Of a stretch of DNA of 64,000 nucleotides, positions 10,482 to 18,324 are shown piece by piece. The number at the start of each line of letters is the position of its first letter. Positions within the stretch are counted from its first letter, which is position 1. The notes below the pieces were generated by a model. That model ran no database searches. It saw only the letters and a program-made list of their open reading frames with translations, and was not told the origin of the DNA. This DNA is from Duganella fentianensis (GTDB taxonomy: Bacteria > Pseudomonadota > Gammaproteobacteria > Burkholderiales > Burkholderiaceae_D), in contig NZ_WWCL01000001.1 in NCBI RefSeq assembly GCF_009857835.1, positions 310,001 through 374,000 of the forward strand, in the 5' to 3' direction. The position numbers and the translations under genes were made by a program.

Positions 10482-11705
10482 ATGTGGGATCTGCTGTTTA
10501 CCAATGTGCATCTGGCCACCATGGTCGATGGCTATGGCGAGGTAAGGGATGGCGCGATCGCCGTCAAGGATGGCCAGATTGCCTGGCTGGGCCGGATGGA
10601 CCAGCTGCCCGCCGGCGTACAGGCGGCCAGCGTGCAGGATGGTGCCGGCTGCTGGCTGACGCCGGGCCTGATCGACTGCCATACCCACATCGTCCATGCC
10701 GGTAATCGCAGCGACGAATTCGAAGCGCGTCTGAACGGCGCTACCTACGAGGATATTGCCCGTGCCGGCGGCGGCATCATGTCCACCGTGCGCGCCACCC
10801 GTGCCGCCAGCGAGGACGAACTGTTGCAGGCCAGCCTGCCGCGTCTACGCAGCCTGCTGGCCGAAGGCGTGACTACGCTGGAAATCAAATCCGGCTACGG
10901 CCTGACGCAGGCCTCCGAGGCGGCCATGCTGCGCGTGGCGCGCCGCATCGGGCGCGAACTGCCGGTCGATGTGGTCACCACCTTCCTCGGTGCCCACGCC
11001 GTGCCCCCCGAGTTTGCTGGCCGTGCCGACGATTATGTGGATGCCGTGTGCGCCATGATGGCGCCGCTGGCCGGGGAAGGGCTGATCGATGCGGTAGATG
11101 CTTTCTGCGAGCGCATAGGCTTTACGCCAGCCCAGACGGAGCGCGTGTTCGCGGCCGCCAAGGCACTGGGCCTGCCCGGCAAACTGCATGCCGAACAGCT
11201 GTCCGATCTGGCAGGGGCTGCGCTGGTGGCACGTTATCAGGGCCTGTCGGCCGACCATCTGGAACATCTGAGCGCCAGCGGCATTGCCGCCATGGCTGCT
11301 GCCGGCACGGTAGCCGTGCTGCTGCCCGGTGCCTATTACTTCCTGCGCGATACCAATCCGCCGCCAGTGGCCGGACTGCGTGCCGCCGGTGTGGCCATGG
11401 CGGTGGCAACCGACTGCAACCCCGGCACTTCGCCCATGACTTCGCTGCTGCTGGCCATGAATATGGTTTGCACCCTGTGGCGTCTGACGCCGCTGGAAGC
11501 GCTGGCCGGTTGCACGCGCCATGCGGCCCGTGCACTGGGACGGTCCGACCGCATAGGAACACTGGAAGTGGGCAAGCAGGCTGATTTTGCTCTGTGGCGC
11601 ATCGCCCGTCCGGCCGACCTGTCGTATGCCATCGGTCATAACCCCTGCTGCGGCGTGGTGCAGCGCGGGGTGTTGCGTGTAGTGTTGTGTAGCGAGCAGA
11701 TTTAG
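10482..11705 (+). CDS. hutI: Imidazolonepropionase HutI
   Basis: A 407-residue amidohydrolase that opens the imidazolone ring of 4-imidazolone-5-propionate to give formiminoglutamate. Metal ligands are visible in [10 protein letters not shown] near residue 67, [11 protein letters not shown] and [10 protein letters not shown]; the SGYGLT segment binds substrate in the family. It is the last recognised hut gene of the operon. A gap of 83 bases separates it from the secreted metalloprotease gene, with no clear terminator hairpin between them. Confidence 0.96.
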   Translation: MWDLLFTNVHLATMVDGYGEVRDGAIAVKDGQIAWLGRMDQLPAGVQAASVQDGAGCWLTPGLIDCHTHIVHAGNRSDEFEARLNGATYEDIARAGGGIMSTVRATRAASEDELLQASLPRLRSLLAEGVTTLEIKSGYGLTQASEAAMLRVARRIGRELPVDVVTTFLGAHAVPPEFAGRADDYVDAVCAMMAPLAGEGLIDAVDAFCERIGFTPAQTERVFAAAKALGLPGKLHAEQLSDLAGAALVARYQGLSADHLEHLSASGIAAMAAAGTVAVLLPGAYYFLRDTNPPPVAGLRAAGVAMAVATDCNPGTSPMTSLLLAMNMVCTLWRLTPLEALAGCTRHAARALGRSDRIGTLEVGKQADFALWRIARPADLSYAIGHNPCCGVVQRGVLRVVLCSEQI

Positions 11706-11788
11706 AGGATAGTCTCGGCAAATTTTACGGTGTGGAACGGGCGATCGGTTACAGTATGCGATGCTCGTTTTAACGTAACAGGAAGCCC

Positions 11789-14458
11789 ATGTTTGTCGTG
11801 AATTCCCTCCGCGCGGCTGTTTTGCTGACGCTGGGCGCCAGTGCGCTGGCACAGGAGCCCGTCCATCCGCAGCCTGCGCCGGCGCCGCATGCGCCCGAGG
11901 CGCAGGTGGCTCCCGCCGCCGTGCCGGCGGCACCTGCCACGCCTGCCGCTATGCTAGCTGCCCTGCAAACTCCGCCCGGCGCACGTCCGTTTGCCGACAT
12001 CGTGCGCGGTGCTGCCCATGTGCCGGGTTTTCTGGGCCTGTACCAGAAAGAGGAAAAGGTCTGGATAGAGCTGCGCCCCGACCAGTTCGACCGCCCCCTG
12101 TTCATGTCGGTGAATACCCCCAACGGCATCGGTGAACGCGGCATCTACGGCGGCCAGATGGGCATGAGCCAGGTGGTGGTGTTCCATCGCGTGGGGCCGC
12201 TGGTGCAGCTGATCGCCAAGAACACGGCGTATGGCGCCAAAGCCGGTACGCCGCAGGCGCTGGCCGTGGCGCAGGCTTATTCCGATAGTCTGCTGGCGAT
12301 AGCGCCCGTGATCAGCGGCCCGCATCCGCAGAATGGCGCCATTCTGATCGAAGCCAGTACGCTGCTATTTGGTGACATGGCGGCTTACGGCACCAAGCTG
12401 GAAACGGCTTTCCGTCTGCCTTATTCGGCCGATGCGCGCAACAGCAGTTTCCAGAGTTTGCGTTCGGATGACAGCATGACCGGGCTGCAGGTGCAGGCCC
12501 ATTATCTGGTGCCGCGTCTGCCGGCCGCACCGGCAACGGCTGCAGCGGCGGCAGCAGCACAGGCTTCCGGCTATGCGCCACCGACCACGCTGCCCGATGC
12601 ACGCAGCCTGTTCCTCGGCTTCTATTACAACTTCATGCCGCTGCCGGCGCAGCCTATGGCGGGCCGGCCAGCCGATGAACGCATAGGCCATTTCGTGCGC
12701 ACCTCGCATGATTTTTCCGACGACGTTACGCCAACAACAGCGGTGCATCTGGTGGAGCGCTGGCGGCTGGAGAAGCTCGATCCCGCGCTGCCGCTGTCGG
12801 CGCCCAGGCAGCCCATCGTCTACTGGATCGATGCGAATGTGCCGCATAAATACCGCGAGTCTGTCAGACAGGGCGTGCTGGCATGGAATGCTGCTTTCGA
12901 AAAGATAGGCTTCAAGGATGCCATCGTGGTCAAGCAGCAGAGCGAGACCGATCGTTTCGATACCATGGATGCGCGCCACGCTTCGGTGCGCTGGTTCTTC
13001 GGTAACGATGTGGGCTTCTCGCTGGGGCCCCGTCAGGTGGACCCGAGAAGCGGCGAAATTCTCGATGCCGATATCGCCGTGTCCGATGTGTTTGCCCGTG
13101 GCGCGCGCCGCCAGATCGCCAGCGCTGCGCTGGCCGCGCCTGAGGACCGCTGCCAGTATCAGGATGGCGTGACGACGGAGCTGGAATTCGCCATGGGCCT
13201 GCTGTCCGCACGCAGCGAAACGGATATGGCTGGCCCCGAAGCGGAAGCGCTGGCGCAGGCTTATGTGCGGGCCGTGGTGATGCACGAAATCGGCCACACG
13301 CTGGGCTTGCGCCATAACTTCCGTGCTTCCACCGTGTACAGCCTGCAGCAGCTGCAGGATCCCGAGTTCACCCGCCAGCATGGCATGGCCGGCTCGGTAA
13401 TGGATTACACGCCGTTCAATCTGGCACTCAAGGGCGAAACGCAGGGCGAGTACGTGCCCTCCGCACTGGGCCCGTATGATTACTGGGCCATCGAATATGC
13501 CTACAAGCCGATTGCAGCGGCACAGGAAAAAGAGGAACTGGCGCGCATCGCTGCCCGTTCCGGCGAACCGGAGCTGAGCTTCGGTTCCGATCTGGAAGCG
13601 GGCGGTTTCAATGCCGACCCGGAAGTGAATTCCTACGATCTGGGCAGCGACCCGCTGGCCTATGTGCAGCGCCGGCTGGCCATGTCGCGCGAGCTGTGGG
13701 ATCGCCTTGAACGCCGCACGCTGAAACCGGGCGAAAGCTTCGACAGCCTGCGTCGCAGTTTCGAGAACGGCTATCAGCAGTACGCGCGCACCCTGCCGCT
13801 GGCAGTGAAATATATCGGTGGCGTCAGCTATGTGCATGACCATGCCGGTACCGGCCGCGCGGCCTTCACACCGGTGCCGCTGGCACGCCAGCGCGCCGCG
13901 CTGCAAATGATTACGGGCAGTCTGTTCAAGGCCGATAGCCTGCATTTCTCGCCAGCGCTGGTGAGCCGCTTGACGCCGGAGCCGTTTGAAATGACGGCGC
14001 GGCCGGATGTGTCGGTCGCTGCGCGGGTGCTGGCTTTGCAGACGGCTGCGCTGGACCAGCTGATGGCCGATGCAGTGGCGACCCGTTTGACGGATTCGCT
14101 GGAAAAGCTGGAGGACAAGCGACAGGTGCTGAGTCTGGACGAGCTGTATGGCAGCCTGCAGAACGCCATCTGGAGTGAACTGAAAAGCGGCAAGGAGATC
14201 ACGGCGGCACGGCGCAATCTGCAGCGCGAGCATCTGAAGCGTTTGTGTGCGGGACTGCTGCGCAGCCCCGCGCCGACGCTGGCCGATGCGCGCAGCCTGC
14301 AGCGCCAGTATGCGCTGCAGCTGCAGCGCGATCTGCGGGCAGCGCAGAGCCGCAATAACAGCAGCAAAACCAGCCGCGAAGTGCAGGCCCATCTGGCCGA
14401 AGCCTATGAGACTCTGAGCCAGACGCTGAAAGCACCGCTGCTGCGTACGGGTACCTGA
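11789..14458 (+). CDS. Secreted zinc-dependent metalloprotease (DUF5117/DUF4953 type)
   Basis: An 889-residue exported protein: a short signal peptide ending near ALAQ (residue 22), a Pro/Ala-rich linker, a DUF5117-like beta domain, then a metzincin catalytic domain with HEIGHTLGLRHNF (the HExxHxxGxxH zinc site, first His near residue 499) and a Met-turn candidate in GSVMDYTPF. The remaining roughly 350 residues are a conserved C-terminal extension. Family members are widespread in Bacteroidetes and Proteobacteria, and their substrates are not established. It follows hutI in the same direction; read-through from hut would link histidine use to protein degradation, but that is speculation. Confidence 0.85.
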   Translation: MFVVNSLRAAVLLTLGASALAQEPVHPQPAPAPHAPEAQVAPAAVPAAPATPAAMLAALQTPPGARPFADIVRGAAHVPGFLGLYQKEEKVWIELRPDQFDRPLFMSVNTPNGIGERGIYGGQMGMSQVVVFHRVGPLVQLIAKNTAYGAKAGTPQALAVAQAYSDSLLAIAPVISGPHPQNGAILIEASTLLFGDMAAYGTKLETAFRLPYSADARNSSFQSLRSDDSMTGLQVQAHYLVPRLPAAPATAAAAAAAQASGYAPPTTLPDARSLFLGFYYNFMPLPAQPMAGRPADERIGHFVRTSHDFSDDVTPTTAVHLVERWRLEKLDPALPLSAPRQPIVYWIDANVPHKYRESVRQGVLAWNAAFEKIGFKDAIVVKQQSETDRFDTMDARHASVRWFFGNDVGFSLGPRQVDPRSGEILDADIAVSDVFARGARRQIASAALAAPEDRCQYQDGVTTELEFAMGLLSARSETDMAGPEAEALAQAYVRAVVMHEIGHTLGLRHNFRASTVYSLQQLQDPEFTRQHGMAGSVMDYTPFNLALKGETQGEYVPSALGPYDYWAIEYAYKPIAAAQEKEELARIAARSGEPELSFGSDLEAGGFNADPEVNSYDLGSDPLAYVQRRLAMSRELWDRLERRTLKPGESFDSLRRSFENGYQQYARTLPLAVKYIGGVSYVHDHAGTGRAAFTPVPLARQRAALQMITGSLFKADSLHFSPALVSRLTPEPFEMTARPDVSVAARVLALQTAALDQLMADAVATRLTDSLEKLEDKRQVLSLDELYGSLQNAIWSELKSGKEITAARRNLQREHLKRLCAGLLRSPAPTLADARSLQRQYALQLQRDLRAAQSRNNSSKTSREVQAHLAEAYETLSQTLKAPLLRTGT

Positions 14459-14474
14459 GGGGAGCCGCCCGCGG

Positions 14475-14651
14475 CTAGAGCGAGCGCAGGCGTGAGCGCA
14501 CCTGCACTACTTCACGGTGCAGCAGCCGCTCGGCGTGCAAGTCGTTTTCACGCTGCGCGGCAATCACGGCCAGAGCGCGGTTGCAACGCTGCAGGCGGGC
14601 GCGCAGATAGACTTTGTAAAGTGTGATGGCAAAGGGTGGCAAGGCTAGCAT
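14475..14651 (-). CDS. Small basic protein of unknown function
   Basis: A 58-codon reading frame with ATG at 14651 and stop at 14475-14477. The ribosome site GGAGACTGTC directly before the ATG is the same one used by clear genes nearby (16866, 22235), which is the main reason to call it. The product begins MLALPPFAITLYKVY, with a short hydrophobic start, and continues as an Arg-rich probable helix ending SRLRSL. No motif is recognised. It lies downstream of the acetyltransferase gene on the same strand, 66 bases after its stop. Confidence 0.55.
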   Translation of the reverse strand: MLALPPFAITLYKVYLRARLQRCNRALAVIAAQRENDLHAERLLHREVVQVRSRLRSL

Positions 14652-14717
14652 GACAGTCTCCGGCGCGGGCTACAACCGGTATTCTGCAAGCGTGCTGCCG
14701 CTGCGCTTTGCGGCGTA

Positions 14718-15209
14718 TCAAGTACCGGATGACATATGGGTCAGAGCATTGCCCGTCACGCGGCAAATGCGCCAGTCCGGCAGTAGGTCGGCGCCCATGC
14801 CTTCGTAGAATTTGATGGCATTGGCATTCCAGTCCAGTACCGACCATTCGAAGCGGCCACAGTCGCGTTCCACCGCCAGTCTGGCCAGTGCCACCAGCAT
14901 CTGCTTGCCGTAGCCATGGCCACGGCGGGCCTGCTTGACGTACAGGTCTTCCAGATACAGGCCTTTCTTGCACAGGAAGGTGGAGAAATTATGGAAGAAC
15001 AGGGCAAAGGTCACTACTTCACCTTGCGTTTCGCCGACGATGGCTTCGCACACGGGCTTGGCGCAGAACAGGCTGTCGTGCAGCATGGCCGGCGTGGCCA
15101 CCACCATGTGTTCGAGCTTTTCGAACACGGCCAGTTCGTAAATCATGCCGAAGATGGCTTCAACGTCGGCCGGCGTGGCCGGGCGGATGGTCAGATTGCT
15201 AGAGGTCAT
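14718..15209 (-). CDS. GNAT family N-acetyltransferase
   Basis: A 163-residue GCN5-related acetyltransferase. The acetyl-CoA site is seen in YVKQARRGHGYGKQML (the RxxGxG/A motif), followed by the typical C-terminal VLDWNANAIKFYEGMGA segment. It resembles the diamine/aminoalkylphosphonic-type small-molecule acetyltransferases, but the substrate is not determinable. The start is three bases after the stop of the EamA permease, so the two are probably one transcript. Confidence 0.88.
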   Translation of the reverse strand: MTSSNLTIRPATPADVEAIFGMIYELAVFEKLEHMVVATPAMLHDSLFCAKPVCEAIVGETQGEVVTFALFFHNFSTFLCKKGLYLEDLYVKQARRGHGYGKQMLVALARLAVERDCGRFEWSVLDWNANAIKFYEGMGADLLPDWRICRVTGNALTHMSSGT

Positions 15210-15212
15210 AGT

Positions 15213-16127
15213 TCAGTCCGTACTGGTGGAAGGAGAGGGGCTATCGGTTTTCAGGGCCCAGGCGACGCTGGAAATGCACAGGATCATGCCTAGCCATTCG
15301 AGCGGGCCGGGGCGGTAGTGTTCAAGCTGGATGGACAGCAGCACCGAAATCACGGGCGTGACCACGCCGATGTACACGGCCTTGTGCGAGCCGATGCGGT
15401 GGATCAGGGTGAAATAGGCGGCAAACGCGATTACCGAGCCGAACAGCGACAGATAGAGCAGGCCGCCCCAGTAGGGCAGGCCATGGGGCAGGCGGAACGA
15501 CTGGCCGCTGGCCAGCACCCACAGCGCCACCAGCAGGCTGCCCCATAACATCGACCATGCCATGGTCAGCAGCACATTGGGTGACTGTTCGCGTACCTTG
15601 ATCACCACCACATTGCCGACCGAGCTGGCGATGGTGGCCGTCAGCGCAAGTACCAGCCCCAGCAGGAAATGGCCATTGCCACCCGAGCGGATTTCCGCCC
15701 ACGCCTCGCCGATGGACTGGTAGAACAGCAGGCTGACGCCGGCGATCGCCACGGCACCGGCGCTCCAGGTGCGCCAGCCTAGCGGCGCGCCGAGGAAGAT
15801 GCGGTTGAGGATGGGGTTCCAGAATACCATCAGGGCGAACAGCACGGCCACCAGACCGGATACCAGATACTGCTCCGAGGTGTAGGTGCAGATATAGCTG
15901 ATGCCGAAGGTGGCACAGCCTTGCAGCAGCATCCAGCGCTGCACGCGCCACGGCATGCGCAGGCGGTCGCCGCGTGCCAGACACCAGGCGAACAGTACGG
16001 CCGCCGACAGGGCAAAACGGTACACCACGGAAACTGCCGGCGGCACGTCGCCCAGCTGCAGAGTGATGGCAAAGAAAGTGGAGCCCCAGATCAGGCAGGC
16101 AATCAGAAACAGGATAGGAGAGGACAT
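15213..16127 (-). CDS. EamA/DMT family permease
   Basis: A 304-residue inner-membrane protein with about ten hydrophobic segments in two EamA repeats (drug/metabolite transporter superfamily). The N-terminus LFLIACLIWGSTFFAI and the second-repeat GSVIAFAAYFTLIHRIG are characteristic. Substrate unknown; relatives export amino acids, sugars or metabolites. It is upstream of the acetyltransferase gene with which it probably forms an operon. A short stem-loop lies about 45 bases before its ATG. Confidence 0.85.
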   Translation of the reverse strand: MSSPILFLIACLIWGSTFFAITLQLGDVPPAVSVVYRFALSAAVLFAWCLARGDRLRMPWRVQRWMLLQGCATFGISYICTYTSEQYLVSGLVAVLFALMVFWNPILNRIFLGAPLGWRTWSAGAVAIAGVSLLFYQSIGEAWAEIRSGGNGHFLLGLVLALTATIASSVGNVVVIKVREQSPNVLLTMAWSMLWGSLLVALWVLASGQSFRLPHGLPYWGGLLYLSLFGSVIAFAAYFTLIHRIGSHKAVYIGVVTPVISVLLSIQLEHYRPGPLEWLGMILCISSVAWALKTDSPSPSTSTD

Positions 16128-16175
16128 CAGACGAGTATAGCGGGCGGTGCTATTGCTTGCCTAGCGGATAAATTT

Positions 16176-16190
16176 TGTTGCGGCGCAACA
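16176..16190 (-). other. Stem-loop upstream of the EamA gene
   Basis: TGTTGC-GGC-GCAACA is a perfect 6-bp stem with a 3-base loop; weaker T/A pairing extends it on both sides. It lies between the divergent EamA gene and the 45-codon gene, in the possible leader of the former. Confidence 0.35.
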
Positions 16191-16234
16191 GAAAATGTCT
16201 GCGCGCCGCTGAGATTTGTATCATTGCGTAAAAA

Positions 16235-16265
16235 TTGAGCATTTTGTAGAAAATGCAAGTATGAT
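16235..16265 (+). promoter_or_regulatory. Promoter-like site with inverted repeat
   Basis: TTGAGC (16235-16240) and TATGAT (16260-16265) flank a 19-base spacer, wider than ideal. GCATTTT-GTAG-AAAATGC (16239-16256) is a perfect 7-bp inverted repeat almost filling the spacer, which looks like an operator. It lies 30 bases before the ATG of the 45-codon gene. Confidence 0.4.
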
Positions 16266-16294
16266 GGAATGACACATCATCGAAGGAGGGCGCC

Positions 16295-16432
16295 ATGAAT
16301 ACCGCGCTACAGATCAAAGTTGTCGGCCTACTGGGCTATGTTGCAGTCAGCACCGCGCTGGTGCTGATGCTGCCTGACGACGATGTGCACAATGCCGCGC
16401 AAACCCTGTTTGCGCTGGCCAGTCTGCGTTAA
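16295..16432 (+). CDS. Small membrane-like protein of unknown function
   Basis: A 45-codon frame with a very good ribosome site (GAAGGAGGG, four bases from the ATG). The product has one hydrophobic stretch, from about VVGLLGYVAVSTALVLML, followed by an acidic DDDVH patch and a short helix ending FALASLR. It could be a single-pass membrane peptide. Its 3' end overlaps the DUF962 gene on the opposite strand by four bases. A promoter with an inverted repeat lies just upstream. No family recognised. Confidence 0.55.
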   Translation: MNTALQIKVVGLLGYVAVSTALVLMLPDDDVHNAAQTLFALASLR

Positions 16433-16866
16433 TACGCCAGCCGTAGCCGGCGGTACAGGAAACCCAGCACGAATAGCGGGCCGATCAGCAAAAAGCGCAG
16501 GTCATCGAAGAAGGACGGTTTTTTGCCTTCGATCTTGTGGCCGATAAACTGGCCTATCCAGGCCAGTACGAACACACTCAGGCTGACGGTAAGAATCTGG
16601 CTTTGCGGCAAGATCGCGAGGATGGCCAGCATGCTGCCCGACATCAGCAACATCCCCAGCGCAAACGGACGCGACAGCTTGAAGTAATACGCCAGCGAGG
16701 CCAGCACCACGCCCACGGCCACCAGCGGGTGCAGCGACCATAACAGCCCCAGCAGCGTGAACACGATAGTGGGCACACAGACGATGTGTATCCATTCATT
16801 GGTGGGATGCAAGTGGCTGGCGCTGTATTGCTCCAGCAGCACGTCGATGGTGCGGGTCGAGGGCAT
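16429..16866 (-). CDS. DUF962 (Mpo1-like) membrane protein
   Basis: A 145-residue integral membrane protein with about four hydrophobic segments. The YSASHLHPTNEWIHIVCVPTI N-terminus holds the conserved His residues of the DUF962/Mpo1 family, and WIGQFIGHKIEGKKPSFFDDLRFLLIGP is the family C-terminal signature. The yeast member Mpo1 is an Fe(II)-dependent dioxygenase in alpha-oxidation of 2-hydroxy fatty acids; the bacterial role is unknown. The start at 16866 is favoured by GGAGACTGCC immediately upstream; an ATG at 16890 has no such site. Confidence 0.85.
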   Translation of the reverse strand: MPSTRTIDVLLEQYSASHLHPTNEWIHIVCVPTIVFTLLGLLWSLHPLVAVGVVLASLAYYFKLSRPFALGMLLMSGSMLAILAILPQSQILTVSLSVFVLAWIGQFIGHKIEGKKPSFFDDLRFLLIGPLFVLGFLYRRLRLAY

Positions 16867-16965
16867 GGCAGTCTCCGTTGTAAGTGTCATACTTTTTAGT
16901 ACGATCGTGCGATGAATTCTACACGCACTCTGCGGCCATGGCGCAGCTTGCGTAGAATGCAGGCT

Positions 16966-17508
16966 ATGGATACCACACTTGATGCTGCGAACCGGGATAC
17001 TCGCGCCGATATGCCCGAGCTTACGCGCCAGCGCTGTTTCGCGCCTGTGGTCAATCAAACTACCCGTTTGCTGATACTGGGCAGCCTGCCCGGCGTGCAG
17101 TCGCTGGCCAAGGCGCAGTATTACGGCAACCGCCAGAATGCCTTCTGGCGCCTGATGTCGGAAGTGCTGGCCACGGATCTGGTGGGGCTGGCCTATGCGG
17201 CACGGTTGCAGGCTCTGCTCGAGCATGGCGTAGGCCTGTGGGATGTGGTGGCGCAAGCCCACCGTGCCGGCAGTCTCGATAGTGCCATCCGCAACCGTGA
17301 CGATAATGATTTGCCGGCGCTACTGGCGCGCTATCCGGAAATCCGGACGATAGGCTTCAACGGCGGCACGGCCGCGCGGCTAGGTCTGAAAATACTGGGC
17401 GAGCGCGCAGCGCACTACCGCATCGTTGCTCTGCCATCCAGCAGCCCTGCCTATACTTTGCCTTACGACGAAAAGCTGGTGCAGTGGCAGAAACTGGGGC
17501 AGGCCTGA
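16966..17508 (+). CDS. DNA-deoxyinosine/uracil glycosylase (Mug/UDG superfamily)
   Basis: A roughly 180-residue base-excision glycosylase. Motif I is GSLPGVQSL with the YYGNRQNAFW segment after it, and the C-terminal LPSSSPAYT motif binds the DNA backbone. The sequence resembles UDG family 6 (hypoxanthine-DNA glycosylase) more than E. coli Mug, so deaminated adenine is a likely target; this is a resemblance call. The frame is open from 16912. The ATG at 16966 has a modest AGG nearby and 17011 is another option, so the start is uncertain. Confidence 0.8.
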   Translation: MDTTLDAANRDTRADMPELTRQRCFAPVVNQTTRLLILGSLPGVQSLAKAQYYGNRQNAFWRLMSEVLATDLVGLAYAARLQALLEHGVGLWDVVAQAHRAGSLDSAIRNRDDNDLPALLARYPEIRTIGFNGGTAARLGLKILGERAAHYRIVALPSSSPAYTLPYDEKLVQWQKLGQA

Positions 17509-17596
17509 TGAGTCGTGGGAGGTTGATGTGTCGCCTGACACTATCTCGGATGGTCTTGGTAAGTCTGCAAGCAGACGCTGCACATGACGGCGCATT

Positions 17597-17615
17597 GCGC
17601 TCGGAATTCGAGCGC
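17597..17615. terminator. Hairpin between convergent genes
   Basis: GCGCTCG-GAATT-CGAGCGC is a perfect 7-bp stem with a 5-base loop, between the glycosylase stop and the acetyltransferase stop. It could end transcription in both directions, although T-runs are missing. Confidence 0.45.
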
Positions 17616-17627
17616 GGGTGAGGTCGT

Positions 17628-18320
17628 CTAGAGGTCGGCTGTGCGAGCCAGCACGCGCACCACCGTCTGGCGGTAGTCGCGGAAGCCCATGCGCAGGTAG
17701 CGCTGGTGGACCGGATTGTCGTGCATCACGTGCAGGAAGGGCGTGTCGCCGCGCAGGATCTGGCGGCGTAGCAGCTTGCGGATCAGGGCCGGTGCCAGCC
17801 CCCGTCCCTGCGCTGTCGGGTGGGTACACACGCCGCTGATTTCGCACAGGCCCGCTGCACGCAGGCGCTCGCCGGCCATGGCGATCAGCTGGCCGTCTTC
17901 AAAAATGCCCCAGTATTCACCGAGCTCGATGGTGCGCAGGCCGAATGGCCCGGGTTTGCACAGCTGGGCCAGTGCCAGTGCCTGCGGCGCATGCTCGGCT
18001 GTGAGGGGGATGGCTTGCGGCGCCGTATCCGTATCGGGACATGCACCCGCCCACACCATGCGGAACATGGACGACTCCAGTTCGATCTGCCAGCCTTCTG
18101 GTGCTGGCCCCTGCCAGCTATCGCAGTAGAAATGCTCGCCCGCCTTGCAGACGTCGCGCAGGCCGTCAAAGTCGGGCCGGGCCGGATCGGCAAACGCGAT
18201 GATGGGCGAGAAGCCGTCCACATAGCGGCGTGCACCACCGCTACCGCTGGCGTAGCAGGCGTGCGGCCCCGTCAGCGCCTGCCAGAAAATATGGTCGAGT
18301 ACAGCCGTATCGTAGCCCAT
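17628..18320 (-). CDS. GNAT family N-acetyltransferase, FR47-like
   Basis: A 230-residue protein whose C-terminal half is a GNAT domain: EISGVCTHPTAQGRGLAPALIRKLL is the acetyl-CoA binding loop, and the FLHVMHDNPVHQRYLRMGF end is FR47-like. The N-terminal half is less conserved and may help bind substrate. The frame is open to 18359, but the ATG at 18320 avoids overlap with the upstream lipoprotein gene, whose stop is at 18325. Substrate unknown. It probably shares a transcript with that lipoprotein gene. Confidence 0.8.
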   Translation of the reverse strand: MGYDTAVLDHIFWQALTGPHACYASGSGGARRYVDGFSPIIAFADPARPDFDGLRDVCKAGEHFYCDSWQGPAPEGWQIELESSMFRMVWAGACPDTDTAPQAIPLTAEHAPQALALAQLCKPGPFGLRTIELGEYWGIFEDGQLIAMAGERLRAAGLCEISGVCTHPTAQGRGLAPALIRKLLRRQILRGDTPFLHVMHDNPVHQRYLRMGFRDYRQTVVRVLARTADL

Positions 18321-18324
18321 CGGT

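Noticed and set aside
12365..14392. 675-codon open frame on the minus strand
   Set aside because: Antisense to the zinc metalloprotease with the HEIGHTLGLRH motif.
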